DNA of 64,000 nucleotides from Begonia masoniana (GCA_022432975.1 CM039514.1:10213519-10277518), one strand, 5' to 3'. Counted from the first letter of the stretch, positions 10,975 to 23,537 are shown. Notes: generated from the letters alone by a model not told the origin. Numbers and translations are program-made.

Positions 10975-12316
10975 TGTTGACTTAAATGGTGTTGAAGTAT
11001 AACTAAGTTTTTGATGATGTATTTGAATGTTAAGTATGTAATTTGATTATGTTGATTAAATGAGAATAATGAATTATGTATGTGATTCAATCTGTTGGAA
11101 ATGCCCTTGGAAAGGGTATTTTAGTAGTCTAACAACTGTGATTAAGTGTACAGCGCTAAATTAGTGTAACAGGTCTGAAAAATTGTTAAACAAAGTGTAC
11201 ATCCAATGGTGAAGTAGAAACTGCTAAACGACAAAGGCGTAGTATTTAAATGAAGGCTTCTACCGATAAACAGAATTTTTTGGAGTGATAGCGAAGAAAA
11301 AAAAAATTACATCTACCGATCGATAAACGACAAAAGGAGAAGTCGTTCAGAGGCTACTTCAACCGATCGCTAAACGACAAAAGGCGAAGTCGTTCAAAGA
11401 ATTACTCCTGCCGATGGCGTTTCAAGCTACTCTTGCCGATGGCGTTTTCAAGCTATTCCTGCCGATGGCGTTTTCAAACTACTCCTGCCGATGGAGTTAC
11501 AACGTGCTTCTGCCGATAGCATTTCAAGTTGCATCTGCCGATGACGTTCAAAGCTTACATCTGCCGATAGCATTTCAAGGTGCTTCTGCCGATAGTGTTA
11601 TAAAGTTGTTTCAACTGGTGATCTTCCGCCAGAATTCAAAATAACCGCGAAGCTACAGTGACGTTGTTTTCAGCTTTAACTCTAGAACATTAATGGCGAC
11701 GAACAACAATTTCAGATGCAACGGATATCTGCTTGCGTACGGATGCTTCCCAACGGTAACATTTTTCATTTGTAGAAAGAAGCATTCAATTCTGTGAAGC
11801 AGAAATCAGACAGAGTATTTAAGCCGAAGAAGAAGCTCGGAGAAATAACCTTCTGTGAATTTTATTCTTGAGCCCTAACCTGCGAATTTTTTATCATACT
11901 CTGAAAAATCTTATCTACTCCTCTCGAACCTTAACTTGAGATTAATCTTTGAGGGAGTTTAGATTGTGTTGATTTTTACAACTCACAATTCTGTAAAGGC
12001 TGTAATTGACGCCCGTGAAGTTCAATTAAAGTGTAAAGGCAGTAGATCGACGCCCGGAAGTTCGATCTTGTTTTCTCGTGAGGAGAAGGTTAAGAATCTT
12101 CAAGGGAGAGCCTTGAAGCATGGACATAGGCAAGCTTAGCCGAACCACGATAAAAACTGTGGTGTCAATCTCTCTCTCTCTCTCTCTCTTGCATTGTTTG
12201 ATATTTGCTGTTTTCATATTGTTTGAACATAAGAGAGAAATTAATTAGTTTAGTAAATTAAGTTTTAAAAAGGCTAATTCACCCCCCCCCCCTTCTTAGG
12301 CAATCTCGATCCTACA
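10975..12316 (+). mobile_element. Copia 3' LTR (arm 1 copy)
   Basis: 1342 bp, starting TGTTGACTTAAATGG and ending CGATCCTACA, followed by CATGG (complement of target duplication CCATG). It carries TAAACGACAAA motifs at about 11225, 11320 and 11371, nine or so tandem units centred on TGCCGATGGCG or TGCCGATAGC (about 11400-11600), a (CT)n run near 12170, and C11 near 12282. It is a mirror of 19824-21168. Confidence 0.92.
11364..11383 (+). promoter_or_regulatory. 20-mer shared with gypsy C LTR
   Basis: CGATCGCTAAACGACAAAAG, identical to 46309-46328 in the LTR of gypsy C; the complement is in copia LTR copies at 20762-20781 and 57289-57308. It sits in an upstream tandem-motif block, so a regulatory role is plausible but not shown. 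Confidence 0.6.
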
Positions 12317-13994
12317 CATGGATCACCCCTTACACATACTATCATGGAACCAAAGAGGGAGGCACTTGAAGAAGGGATTTGTCTCCCTTGAAATTAAAAT
12401 TTGTAACCAAACACTTACTTTTTCTTGTTGTTTTGGCAAACTTTTAGCAATTGTATTTTGTGGGAAAACATTGGCCTTCATGTAATGTTTTATAGTTGCA
12501 TGCATCTTTAGGCATTAGGATTAGATGTATGTTAAGTTAGATGGTGGTTGGAAGTTGGTTGAAGCAAAAGAAATGGAGATAAGCCAAACATGGGCCGAAG
12601 ATTGGAGAGAAACCCAACATTGGCCAAACATAATAATTCTTTTTTGCAGCCCAAGCCTAACCCAAACAACCAGCCACTCTAGGTCTATAAATACATGGTT
12701 ATTGGTGCTTGTAATAGTTGTTGATGATATGAGAATAACCTAGTTTGTTTGCAGAATCCGAGCCATGAAGATTTGTAAACGGTAAGCTCAGTTTGGTCAA
12801 GAACCGAGAAGGAGTTCTATCTCCTTGAGTGATATGTCCATGACCCTGATCCGTTGAGAACAAGTCAAGGTATGTATTTATTTTATTTATTTATCTATCT
12901 AATGGACTTGTGAAATGTTGTAGGTAAATTGCCTCTCAAGGCTTGAAGTGAATCAAAGAAAAAGGAACTTGTTTTCCTTTAATTCAAATTATGTAACCAA
13001 GCCTTGTATTTATTGTGTAATTTAGGATACTTTAGTTTTGTTTAAAATTCGTTAATTGGAAAACTTTTTAGAATGTATGTTAGTAATATTCTTTAAAAGG
13101 GATGTTGAACCAAGGTGAACCAAGGGCTGAACCGGCTGAACCAAGGTGAATCAAAGTTGAACCGGTCTGGAGGCATTGCCAAGTGAACCGAATCACCAGC
13201 GTCTGCAGAATCGACCAACGGCTACATTTCTAGGCATTGTGCAACGAATTTTCAGAAGCGTTCTCTCCTTCTTCACCGATTCTTCGCCTGCGTATTTTGC
13301 TTCCACTGTAGCTTTGTAAATGTTTAGCCAGTTATACAAATTTTGGAAACAGAAGAGTGTTCTTCTTCGTCTGTCGGAGTTTCTCCGTGAAGAGAGATTT
13401 CTCTCTCTGCCTAGCCGGCACTCGAATGGCTTTGCCCCAGTCTTCCTTGGGCTTAAGGTTTCTCAGAGGAATACTTAGTCGCCTTCTGTCAGCTCCCACA
13501 CGAGCTCGACTGAAGGAGGGCGGCGAAACCTTCGTTCCCAATGCTGTGTTTCCTTTGCCAGCGAAGGATCAGTTGTCCAAAGTGCCAAAAGCCTCAGATC
13601 AGCCAAGGGCCATTGACCCACTTCCCTTCGATCTCTTCTGAGGACGAAAACCACGCTTGCAGGGCTTGTTCCAGCTGCTGGAGCACTTCCCTGTCCATCG
13701 GTGAAGTTCTGTCCAGAAAGGTGCCAAGAGCAACCTTTCGGCCAGTGATGGATCCCTTAACTCCGCCACCTCCATAGCATTTTTATCAATCCCTCGCAAC
13801 TCTATGAGGAGTTCGGCGACGTGCCCACTTATCGGTAACCTTCTCTCGTCTCTCGTCTCCCCTTCCCTATTTCTTTCTCTGTTTTCATGCATATCTTCGT
13901 CTGTTTTTGGGGTTCTCTTTGAGCATCGATCTCTTTGTGTTTTCTTCTCTTCCGCATGCGTTTTCTAACTCCATTTGTAGGCCGTAGCCTAACA
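12317..13994 (+). mobile_element. LTR-like flank of the copia, ending at a PBS (arm 1)
   Basis: Sequence between the copia 3' LTR and a primer-binding site. It ends GTAGCCTAACA at 13994, directly followed by TTTGGTATCAGTGC, so it is probably the end of another LTR. There is a TATA-like TCTATAAATAC near 12683 and a repeated GAACCAAGGTGAA motif near 13105-13165. I could not fix its left boundary. The first part (12317 to about 12400) is contiguous, across the copia target site, with the integrase/chromodomain remnant F at 57702-58210. ORFs at 13357-13641 lack domains and are probably untranslated. Confidence 0.5.
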
Positions 13995-16070
13995 TTTGGT
14001 ATCAGTGCTTAGTGCTCTTCATGCATTGCATTGTCTCTGGTTTTTCGTGTGCATTTCCTCTCTGTTGGTTTCTGTTTTCTGTCAGCATGCATGTCTGTTC
14101 TTGGTTTTCTGTGTTCACTCTCCAGAACACTTATTTAATCACGTTTCTTTCTTGATAGCTGTGTCTCAATGTTAGCATGCCTAGTTGTGTGTTTCTGTTT
14201 TGTTTATTGTCTCTGTTTCCTGAAGAGTCTGTTTTGTCATTTTGTTTCTATTTCGTCTCTGTTATGCTATTTCTGTTTCTGAGCTGTAGTGTCTCGCATG
14301 TCATAGCATGTGTTTTGCTTCAATTCAGAATGTTTGTCAAGCACATATGTCAATATGTGAAGATATCTGTTCGGTTAGGATGATTTTGTTTGCTGTTTTG
14401 TTTAGAAAACTTCAGAATGTTTTTCTATTTGTTTATTCTCTTGTTTTGTGTTTTTCAGTTCTGTTCTGTGTCTATTTTGTTGTCTAGTTCTACTTACCGT
14501 TTTGTTTGCTGTTTCTATTGTGTGATCTGTTAGCATGTTTTTGTCTCTGTCTAGAGCATGTTATGTTCTAGTCTTTTCTGTTTTTTTCAAGCGTGAGTTT
14601 CTGTTCTGTTTCTGCTGAGTGCTCTTTTCTAATTTGTGAATGTGTTTTCTGCATTTGTGTCCTATTCTGTTCTTGATGCATTTGTTCTCTTTTCTTGGAT
14701 TCTGTAGTTGTGTTCTATTCTGAATCTGTTCGGTTATGCTTTAAAAAAAAAACTTAAAATTGTCTCTCTGTTTGATTGAATTCTTTTCATTGTTGTTTTG
14801 CATTTTTGTCACTATTATTAAGGCAATTTAGAGGTTTTAAGTTGTTGAAAATAAATTGCAAAATCTGTTTTCTTTTAAAAGCTGTAGATCTTTTGCTGAA
14901 AATGTTTTTCCAAACTAGTTTTGCATGGTGAAATATCTGTTTGCTGGAGTGAGTTTCACTTTATATTTTTAATTCCATAATGCTTGCTGTGAGTGCTGAA
15001 TTCTCGACCTTACAAGTGATATGCATCGAGTATATAATTAGAATGTGATCATTGTAAAACCTTGTTGTTTTTGAGTTGCAAGATTCTGTGCAAAATTTGT
15101 TTGCAATTTGGAGAATCAGCTTGCTTAAATGCTTCTTATCTAGATAAATTGGTTGTTTAAAAATTTGTTTTAGTGCTAAAATTGATAATCAAATTAAACA
15201 CTTGAATGCTGAAGATTACTTGCTGTTTTAAAAGGTTGCATGCTAAAATTTGTTTGCAAAATCTAAACTGTTCTGTTTTATTTTTGTTTCTGCTTTGTTT
15301 TGATTGGCAGAATGTATAATTGATGACAACTTTTTGCACGTTGAACTTGGCCCTGATTTGAAGCATGTAATTTATCTTAGCTTGCTGTTTTAGTGTTTAG
15401 GTGCTTTTTGTTATGTTTTAGCACTAATCTGAGCATGCTTACATTAAGTGCACCATATTGAACCGATTCTTACATATTCTGTGCATGAACCTTTCAAGTG
15501 CTCACCTATGTTTAAAAGAGTTGCTAATCATGAGTTTAACATATATTATGCTCTCACTCATTGCTGTTTTGTTTGATAAACTAGAAGCCAAATCTGTTTT
15601 CAACTTCAAGGCATCACTTTGTCTAACTTGCTGATCTGATTAATGTGATGAATATGTATCCTTTCCGGCAACTTTGAGTGAATTTTTGCACTTACAATGG
15701 TTGATTAAATCTGTATTCTACTCGCATGTGATAGCTTGTCCTGTTTAGAGTGTCATTGATTAGGTGTTTGTTTATGTTTTCAAGCATTTTCTCTGTTATT
15801 TTTCTTGTTGTTTTTCTTGTTCTTTCTTATCTTGTTTAGAAGACGTTTAGGTGTTATGTTTGTTGTTCAAATTGCTAGGAGGTTTGACATTTGAACCTTG
15901 CATTATTTTTTAGTTCTAGGTTGCTATTTTTGCATATCTTAGACTCTGTTTGTGTGTGTTTTTCGTAACACTTGCTGTGCAATTTTTGTACCCATCTCCC
16001 AGGCAAGAGACCTCCTTAATTGGAAAATTGAAGTTGTGATGGCTTGCTTAATAGGTGTGATGACCAGAGA
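13995..16070 (+). other. T-rich ORF-less internal region after PBS (arm 1)
   Basis: It begins with a PBS (TGGTATCAGTGC, 13997-14008; one mismatch to the usual TGGTATCAGAGC) and continues as about 2 kb rich in TTTCTGTTTTG-type sequence. There is no ORF with a domain and no gag. It could be the leader of a large non-autonomous LTR element, or the leader of an element whose gag is lost at the palindrome apex. Confidence 0.45.
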
Positions 16071-16089
16071 TCTGTGTCATCACACCTAT
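16051..16089. repeat. Palindrome apex
   Basis: A 13-bp perfect stem around CCAGAGATCTGTG. The next roughly 80 bp on each side align but with many mismatches and small indels, much denser than anywhere else in the arms. Confidence 0.85.
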
Positions 16090-18146
16090 GAAGCAGGCAA
16101 TTACCAACTTCACATTTTCCAATTGAAGGAGGTCTTTGCCTTGGGGGAGGGTACAAAAATTGCAAGCAAGGTGTACGAAAAAACACACACAAACAGGAGT
16201 CTAAGATATGCAAAATAGCACCTAGAACCTAAAAAATAATGCAAGGTTCAAATGTCAAACCTCCTAGCAATTGAACAACAAACATAACACCTAAACGTCT
16301 TCTAAACAAGATAAGAAAGAACAAGAAAAACAACAAGAAAATAACAGAGAAAATGCTTGAAAACATAAACAAACACCTAATCAAATGACACTCTAAACAG
16401 GACAAGCTATCACATGCGAGTCGAATACAGATTTAATCAACCATTGTAAGTGCAAAAAATTCACTCAAAGTTGCCGGAAAGGATACATATTCATCACATT
16501 AATCAGATCAGCAAGTTAGACAAAGTGATGCCTTGAAGTTTGAAAACAGATTTGGCTTCTAGTTTTATCAAACAAAACAGCAATGAGTGAGAGCATAATA
16601 TATGTTAAACTCATGATTAGCAACTCTTTAAACATAGGTGAGCACTTGAAAGGTTCATGCACAGAATATGTAAGAATCGGTTTCAATATGGTGCACTTAA
16701 TGTAAGCATGCTCAGATTAGTGCTAAAACATAACAAAAAGCACCTAAACACTAAAACAGCAAGCTAAGATAAATTAACATGCTTCAAATCAGGGCCATTC
16801 AACGTGCAAATAAGTGTCATCAATTATACATTCTGCCAATCAAACAAAGCAGAAACAAAAATAAAACAGAACAGTTAGATTTTGCAAACAAATTTTAGCA
16901 TGCAACCTTTTAAACAGCAAGTAATCTTCAGCATTCAAGTTTTAATTTGATTATCAATTTTAGCACTAAAACAAATTTTTAAACAACCAATTTATCTAGA
17001 TAAGAAGCAATTTAAGCAAGCTGATTCTCCAAATTTGCAAACAAATTTTGCACAGAATCTTGCAACTCAAAACAACAAGGTTTTACAATGATCACATTCT
17101 AATTATATACTCGAGGCATATCACTTGTAAGGTCGAGAATCAGCACTCACAGCAAGCATTATGGAATTAAAATATAAAGTGAAACTCAACTCCAGCAAAC
17201 AGATATTTCACCATTCAAAACTAGTTTGGAAAAACATTTTCAGCAAAAGATCTACAGCTTTTAAAAGAAAACAGATTTTGCAATTTATTTCAACAACTTA
17301 AAAACCTCTAAATTGCCTTAATAATAGTGACAAAAATGCAAAACAACAATGAAAAGAATTCAATCAAACAGAGAGACAATTTTAAGTTTTTTTTTTAAAG
17401 CATAACCGAACAGATTCAGAATAGAACACAACTACAGAATCCAAGAAAAGAGAACAAATGCATCCAAGAACAGAATAGGACACAAATGCAGAAAACACAT
17501 TCACAAATTAGAAAAGAAGCACTCAGCAGAAACAGAATAGAAACTCACGCTTGAAAAAAACAGAAAAGACTAGAACATAACATGCTCTAGACAGAGACAA
17601 AAACATGCTAAACAGATCACACAATAGAAACAGCAAACAAACGGTAAGTAGAACTAGACAACAAAAATAGACACAGAACAGAACTGAAACACAAAACAAG
17701 AGAATAAACAAATAGAAAAAAATTCTGAAGTTTTCTAAACAAAACAGCAAACAAAATCATCCTAACCGAACAGATATCTTCACAATATTGACATATGTGC
17801 TTGACAAACATTCTGAATTGAAGCAAAACACATGCTATGACATGCGAGACACTACAGCTCAGAAACAGAAATAGCATAACAGAGACGAAAATAGAAACAA
17901 AAATGACAAAACAGACTCTTCAGGAAACAGAGACAATAAACAAAACAGAAACACACAACTAGGCATGCTAACATTGAGACACAGCTATCAAGAAAGAAAC
18001 GTGATTAAATAAGTGTTCTGGAGAGTGAACACAGAAACCAAGAACAGACATGCATGCTGACAGAAAACAGAAACCAACAGAGAGGAAATGCACACGAAAA
18101 ACAGAGACAATGCAATGCATGAAGAGCACTAAGCACTGATACCAAA
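16071..18146 (-). other. T-rich ORF-less internal region after PBS (arm 2)
   Basis: Mirror of 13995-16070. The PBS complement GCACTGATACCA lies at 18133-18144. Indel differences from arm 1 are frequent here, for example around 16800-16815. No gene is supported. Confidence 0.45.
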
Positions 18147-19823
18147 TGTTAGGCTACGGCCTACAAATGGAGTTAGAAAACGCATGCGGAAGAGAAGAAA
18201 ACACAAAGAGATCGATGCTCAAAGAGAACCCCAAAAACAGACGAGATATGCATGAAAAACAGAGAAAGAAATAGGGAAGGGGAGACGAGAGACGAGAGAA
18301 GGTTACCGATAAGTGGGCACGTCGCCGAACTCCTCATAGAGTTGCGAGGGATTGATAAAAATGCTATGGAGGTGGCGGAGTTAAGGGATCCATCACTGGC
18401 CGAAAGGTTGCTCTTGGCACCTTTCTGGACAGAACTTCACCGATGGACAGGGAAGTGCTCCAGCAGCTGGAACAAGCCCTGCAAGCGTGGTTTTCGTCCT
18501 CAGAAGAGATCGAAGGGAAGTGGGTCAATGGCCCTTGGCTGATCTGAGGCTTTTGGCACTTTGGACAACTGATCCTTCGCTGGCAAAGGAAACACAGCAG
18601 TTGGGAACGAAGGTTTCGCCGCCCTCCTTCAGTCGAGCTCGTGTGGGAGCTGACAGAAGGCGACTAAGTATTCCTCTGAGAAACCTTAAGCCCAAGGAAG
18701 ACTGGGGCAAAGCCATTCGAGTGCCGGCTAGGCAGAGAGAGAAATCTCTCTTCACGGAGAAACTCCGACAGACGAAGAAGAACACTCTTCTGTTTCCAAA
18801 AATTGTATAACTGGCTAAACATTTACAAAGCTACAGTGGAAGCAAAATACGCAGGCGAAGAATCGGTGAAGAAGGAGAGAACGCTTCTGAAAATTCGTTG
18901 CACAATGCCTAGAAATGTAGCCGTTGGTCGATTCTGCAGACGCTGGTGATTCGGTTCACTTGGCAATGCCTCCAGACCGGTTCAACTTTGATTCACCTTG
19001 GTTCAGCCGGTTCAGCCCTTGGTTCACCTTGGTTCAACATCCCTTTTAAAGAATATTACTAACATACATTCTAAAAAGTTTTCCAATTAACGAATTTTAA
19101 ACAAAACTAAAGTATCCTAAATTACACAATAAATACAAGGCTTGGTTACATAATTTGAATTAAAGGAAAACAAGTTCCTTTTTCTTTGATTCACTTCAAG
19201 CCTTGAGAGGCAATTTACCTACAACATTTCACAAGTCCATTAGATAGATAAAATAAATAAAATAAATACATACCTTGACTTGTTCTCAACGGATCAGGGT
19301 CATGGACATATCACTCAAGGAGATAGAACTCCTTCTCGGTTCTTGACCAAACTGAGCTTACCGTTTACAAATCTTCATGGCTCGGATTCTGCAAACAAAC
19401 TAGGTTATTCTCATATCATCAACAACTATTACAAGCACCAATAACCATGTATTTATAGACCTAGAGTGGCTGGTGTTTGGGTTAGGCTTGGGCTGCAAAA
19501 AGAATTATTATGTTTGGCCAATGTTGGGTTTCTCTCCAATCTTCGGCCCATGTTTGGCTTATCTCCATTTCTTTTGCTTCAACCAACTTCCAACCACCAT
19601 CTAACTTAACATACATCTAATCCTAATGCCTAAAGATGCATGCAACTATAAAACATTACATGAAGGCCAATGTTTTCCCACAAAATACATGCTAAAAGTT
19701 TGCCAAAACAACAAGAAAAAGTAAGTGTTTGGTTACAAATTTTAATTTCAAGGGAGACAAATCCCTTCTTCAAGTGCCTCCCTCTTTGGTTTCCATGATA
19801 GTATGTGTAAGGGGTGATCCATG
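18147..19823 (-). mobile_element. LTR-like flank of the copia (arm 2)
   Basis: Mirror of 12317-13994. It begins TGTTAGGCTACGGCC, the complement of the LTR end. It ends with CCATG (19819-19823), the left target duplication of the copia insertion, which matches CCATG at 57697-57701. This proves it was contiguous with remnant F (57702-58210) before the copia arrived. Confidence 0.55.
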
Positions 19824-21168
19824 TGTAGGATCGAGATTGCCTAAGAAGGGGGGGGGGGGTGAATTAGCCTTTTAAAACTTAATTTACTAAACTAATTAAT
19901 TTCTCTCTTATGTTCAAACAATATGAAAACAGCAAATAATCAAACAATGCAAGAGAGAGAGAGAGAGAGAGATTGACACCACAGTTTTTATCGTGGTTCG
20001 GCTAAGCTTGCCTATGTCCATGCTTCAAGGCTCTCCCTTGAAGATTCTTAACCTTCTCCTCACGAGGAAAACAAGATCGAACTTCCGGGCGTCGATCTAC
20101 TGCCTTTACACTTTAATTGAACTTCACGGGCGTCAATTACAGCCTTTACAGAATTGTGAGTTTGTAAAAATCAACACAATCTAAACTCCCTCAAAGATTA
20201 AATCTCAGTTAAGGTTCGAGAGGAGTAGATAAGATTTTTCAGAGTATGATAAAAAATTCGCAGGTTAGGGCTCAAGAATAAAATTCACAGAAGGTTATTT
20301 CTCCGAGCTTCTTCTTCGGCTTAAATACTCTGTCTGATTTCTGCTTCACAGAATTGAATGCTTCTTTCTACAAATGAAAAAATGTTACCGTTGGGAAGCA
20401 TCCGTACGTAAGCAGATATCCGTTGCATCTGAAATTGTTGTTCGTCGCCATTAATGTTCTAGAGTTAAAGCTGAAAACAACGTCACTGTAGCTTCGCGGT
20501 TATTTTGAATTCTGGCGGAAGATCACCAGTTGAAACAACTTTATAACACTATCGGCAGAAGCACCTTGAAATGCTATCGGCAGATGTAAGCTTTGAACGT
20601 CATCGGCAGATGCAACTTGAAATGCTATCGGCAGAAGCACGTTGTAACTCCATCGGCAGGAGTAGTTTGAAAACGCCATCGGCAGGAATAGCTTGAAAAC
20701 GCCATCGGCAAGAGTAGCTTGAAAACGCCATCGGCAGGAGTAATTCTTTGAACGACTTCGCCTTTTGTCGTTTAGCGATCGGTTGAAGTAGCCTCTGAAC
20801 GACTTCTCCTTTTGTCGTTTATCGATCGGTAGATGTAATTTTTTTTCTTCGCTATCACTCCAAAAAATTCTGTTTATCGGTAGAAGCCTTCATTTAAATA
20901 CTACGCCTTTGTCGTTTAGCAGTTTCTACTTCACCATTGGATGTACACTTTGTTTAACAATTTTTCAGACCTGTTACACTAATTTAGCGCTGTACACTTA
21001 ATCACAGTTGTTAGACTACTAAAATACCCTTTCCAAGGGCATTTCCAACAGATTGAATCACATACATAATTCATTATTCTCATTTAATCAACATAATCAA
21101 ATTACATACTTAACATTCAAATACATCATCAAAAACTTAGTTATACTTCAACACCATTTAAGTCAACA
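19824..21168 (-). mobile_element. Copia 3' LTR (arm 2)
   Basis: 1345 bp, reading TGTTGACTTAAATGG to CCTACA on the minus strand. It is close to the 5' LTR (56330-57696) but differs at scattered bases, and the number of TGCCGAT units differs. It contains G12 near 19847, (GA)n near 19950, the tandem block at 20545-20745 and the shared 20-mer complement at 20762-20781. Confidence 0.95.
20545..20745 (-). repeat. Tandem TGCCGAT units in copia LTR
   Basis: About eight to nine degenerate units of 25-30 bp. On the + strand each contains ATCGGCAG or ATCGGCAAG followed by a GTAG/GCA-rich spacer and TTGAA. The copy in the 5' LTR is at about 57040-57270. Confidence 0.8.
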
Positions 21169-21480
21169 ATCTCTCCCTTTTTGATGATGACAATCTATGA
21201 GTATAAATTTGATTAAACACTACTCTCCCCATAAGCCTAGCTCCCCCACAGTATATGCATACATTCCAAATTCAAACACAGATCATATCAAGGTTATCAA
21301 GGTTTCATATCCAATCTAATTTCTCAACCACATCATCAATCAAATACTTTCTCCCCCATTGACATTATCAAAAACAATGAGCAGAGAAATAGAAAAAACA
21401 ATGCATTCAACAATTCAAAGAAACAGCAGTGTACCAAAACAGATGAATATCAGAAAAACAGTGTATATAAAAAAGATCTC
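21169..21480 (-). other. Copia 3' region with repeated polypurine tracts (arm 2)
   Basis: The complement of ATCTCTCCCTTTTTG abuts the LTR at 21169, and CTCCCCC tracts recur near 21224, 21242 and 21352. Non-coding. Confidence 0.75.
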
Positions 21481-23537
21481 CTATTTACAGAAATCTAAAA
21501 ATTTCTTCCAAAAGGCATGGATGATCCATGAGTCCACATCAAGGTGCGGGGAGAAGTAAGCATCCACGAGGGCTTGAAGGGATTCAAGATCATGAGGAAG
21601 TGGTGCTTGATAGACTACCAGGTCCAGACATGGAGGAGGAGGTGGAGATGCGTCTGGAGAGACTACTAAGTCCATACTGGTAGATTGGTCCAGGAGAGGA
21701 GCAGAGGATGATGGCTCGACAGGTGGTCCATTATAAGAGACTTCCATTGGACTGGCTGGCTCAGGTGAAGACTCACGAACAGGAGGAACAACAGGAATAG
21801 GAAATTGGAGTTCGGCCTCCTGAAGAGCTAAAGGTGTTAAACGAACAGAGTCTTCAATAACCTCAGATCTGCAAAGTGGAAGTATGAGGTCTTCTGAACA
21901 AGCCTCCGGGTAAGAAGGAGGGCTAGATGGTCCCGGTAGAAAAGCATCAAATTGAGACTTGAGCGATTGATGATTTAGGGCGGTAATTTCCTTATGTCTG
22001 TCCATTTTCTTAGACAGCAGATCTAGACCTGTATCCAAAGCGATGCTCATGTCCAATTTGATCTGTCTCAGCTGTTATCCATGTTGTCCTTAATAGAAGT
22101 GAGGGCAGTACCTAAGCTGGCTATGCTAGACTGCAAAGCATTAAACTGATCCTCACTGATGGAAAATCTCCTTTGATAAGTAAGGGGAGAGGGAGGAACA
22201 GAGGTTGGTTGGATTGGTGTGGAGGGTTGGACTGGAAGAGCAGGGTGGACTTGAGGAGAAAGGTGTGGGATATCCTGGTGGACGGGAGAAATAGGTGGGA
22301 CTGTTGGAGGCAGAGAAGTCACCATGAGTGTAGATGGAGGAGAGGGTGGAGAGAATGAGGGGACATAGAACAGAATGGACTGTGCCACTAATGTAGGAGG
22401 TGGAGGAGGAGGAGGAAAACTAGGAGGAAAAGGAGCTAAGATTGCCTCAACAATATGGGCTAGAGAGGAGGGAGCAGGATTCCGTGAAGGAAGGTGGGGG
22501 CGAGACACCAGAGAATGAGAAGGAGAAATATCAAAAGCAGGGATCTATGAATCACCACCGCCTTCTTGAGTTGAGGACTCATCAGCCAGAATCAGTTTCC
22601 TCTTTCCTTTCTTGACAGCAGCTACCTTAGTAGCCCGTTTCTTAGTCTGATCCAGAACAAACTCACCATTCCTATTTCTCTTGATCCCCATTCGACTCAA
22701 AGTGTTTTTGGAATAATAGCTAGAAGGTTGAAGTCGGCAGGGATCTTCTTCCTCTGGAAAAGCAACATCAAGCTGTGAAAAGAGCTTCATGAGGATCATG
22801 TTGTAGGGGAGAGAGGTAGCTTTGGAAGACACAGCCTGAATCATCCGACGAACAACAATAAATCCTAGATTGAAGGGGGTCTTGTGGTACAGTGCAAACA
22901 TGACAAAAACCTCCATTGCACTCACTTCGTCATGGTGACCACCTTTAGGGACAATATTGTACCCTATCATTTAATGAAATAACCTGGCCCTTGTGGTCAG
23001 GTGTTTGCCCTTAAGATGATCAGGGGAAAGGTTTGGGTCAAGAGCTATAATCTGTAGAAAACGTTGACCCTCAGAGGTGCCAAAGAAAGAAGGCTCAGTG
23101 CTGGAATCATACCGATAGGGACAACTATCTAAATGGGAGCACTCCAGAAGGGCATTGATGGACTGTGGAGTAATTTCTATATGCTTTCCATACACAAAGC
23201 TCTTTATAGAGGAAAGATCAGAGGTAAAACTCAGGTTGGCATAAAACATTCTGATGGCTTCCGGGTAATAGAAGGATTCTACATCAAACAGTCCTAATAA
23301 CCCGAGATCCTTCAAGGGTTCTACAATATCCAGTCCAGCTAAGTCATCAAAGAAAATACCACGACTGGGAATTAAAGATTTGTACTTATAGTCGTCATGG
23401 TACTTTAACTCAGCAGCTTGAGAGAGAAAGAAGAAAGATGGCCACTGTGTTCCACGAGGAATCTCTCGTGGTGGACGAGCTGAGATTTTTGCCTTCTTCC
23501 TAGCAGGTTGTGGAATAGCGAAAGACGATGAAGCCAT
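21481..23537 (-). pseudogene. Copia ORF3 (env-like position), arm 2 copy
   Basis: About 685 codons from ATG at 23537 to TAG at 21481-21483. The N-terminal 190 codons hold YKSLIPSRGIFFDDLAGL and FYANLSFTSDLSSIK, like the plant transposon domain that also occurs in other long retroelements. Around codons 310-430 is a proline/serine-rich stretch; the C-terminal part (LDTGLDLLSKKMDRHKEI) looks helical. Lesions are TAA at 22971-22973, TAG at 22545-22547 and a 1-nt loss near 22068 that ends one frame at DNMDNS; the rest is open. The env-like label is by position only: no signal peptide or membrane segment is visible. It could instead be a captured host or transposon-derived protein. Confidence 0.7.

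Noticed and set aside
13357..13641. 94-codon ORF in the LTR-like flank, mirrored at 18487-18810
   Set aside because: No domain, inside an LTR-like region, and the frame differs between arms because of a 1-nt difference.
21481..23537. Calling ORF3 a true envelope gene
   Set aside because: No signal peptide, transmembrane segment or fusion motif is visible; only its position matches env-like ORFs.
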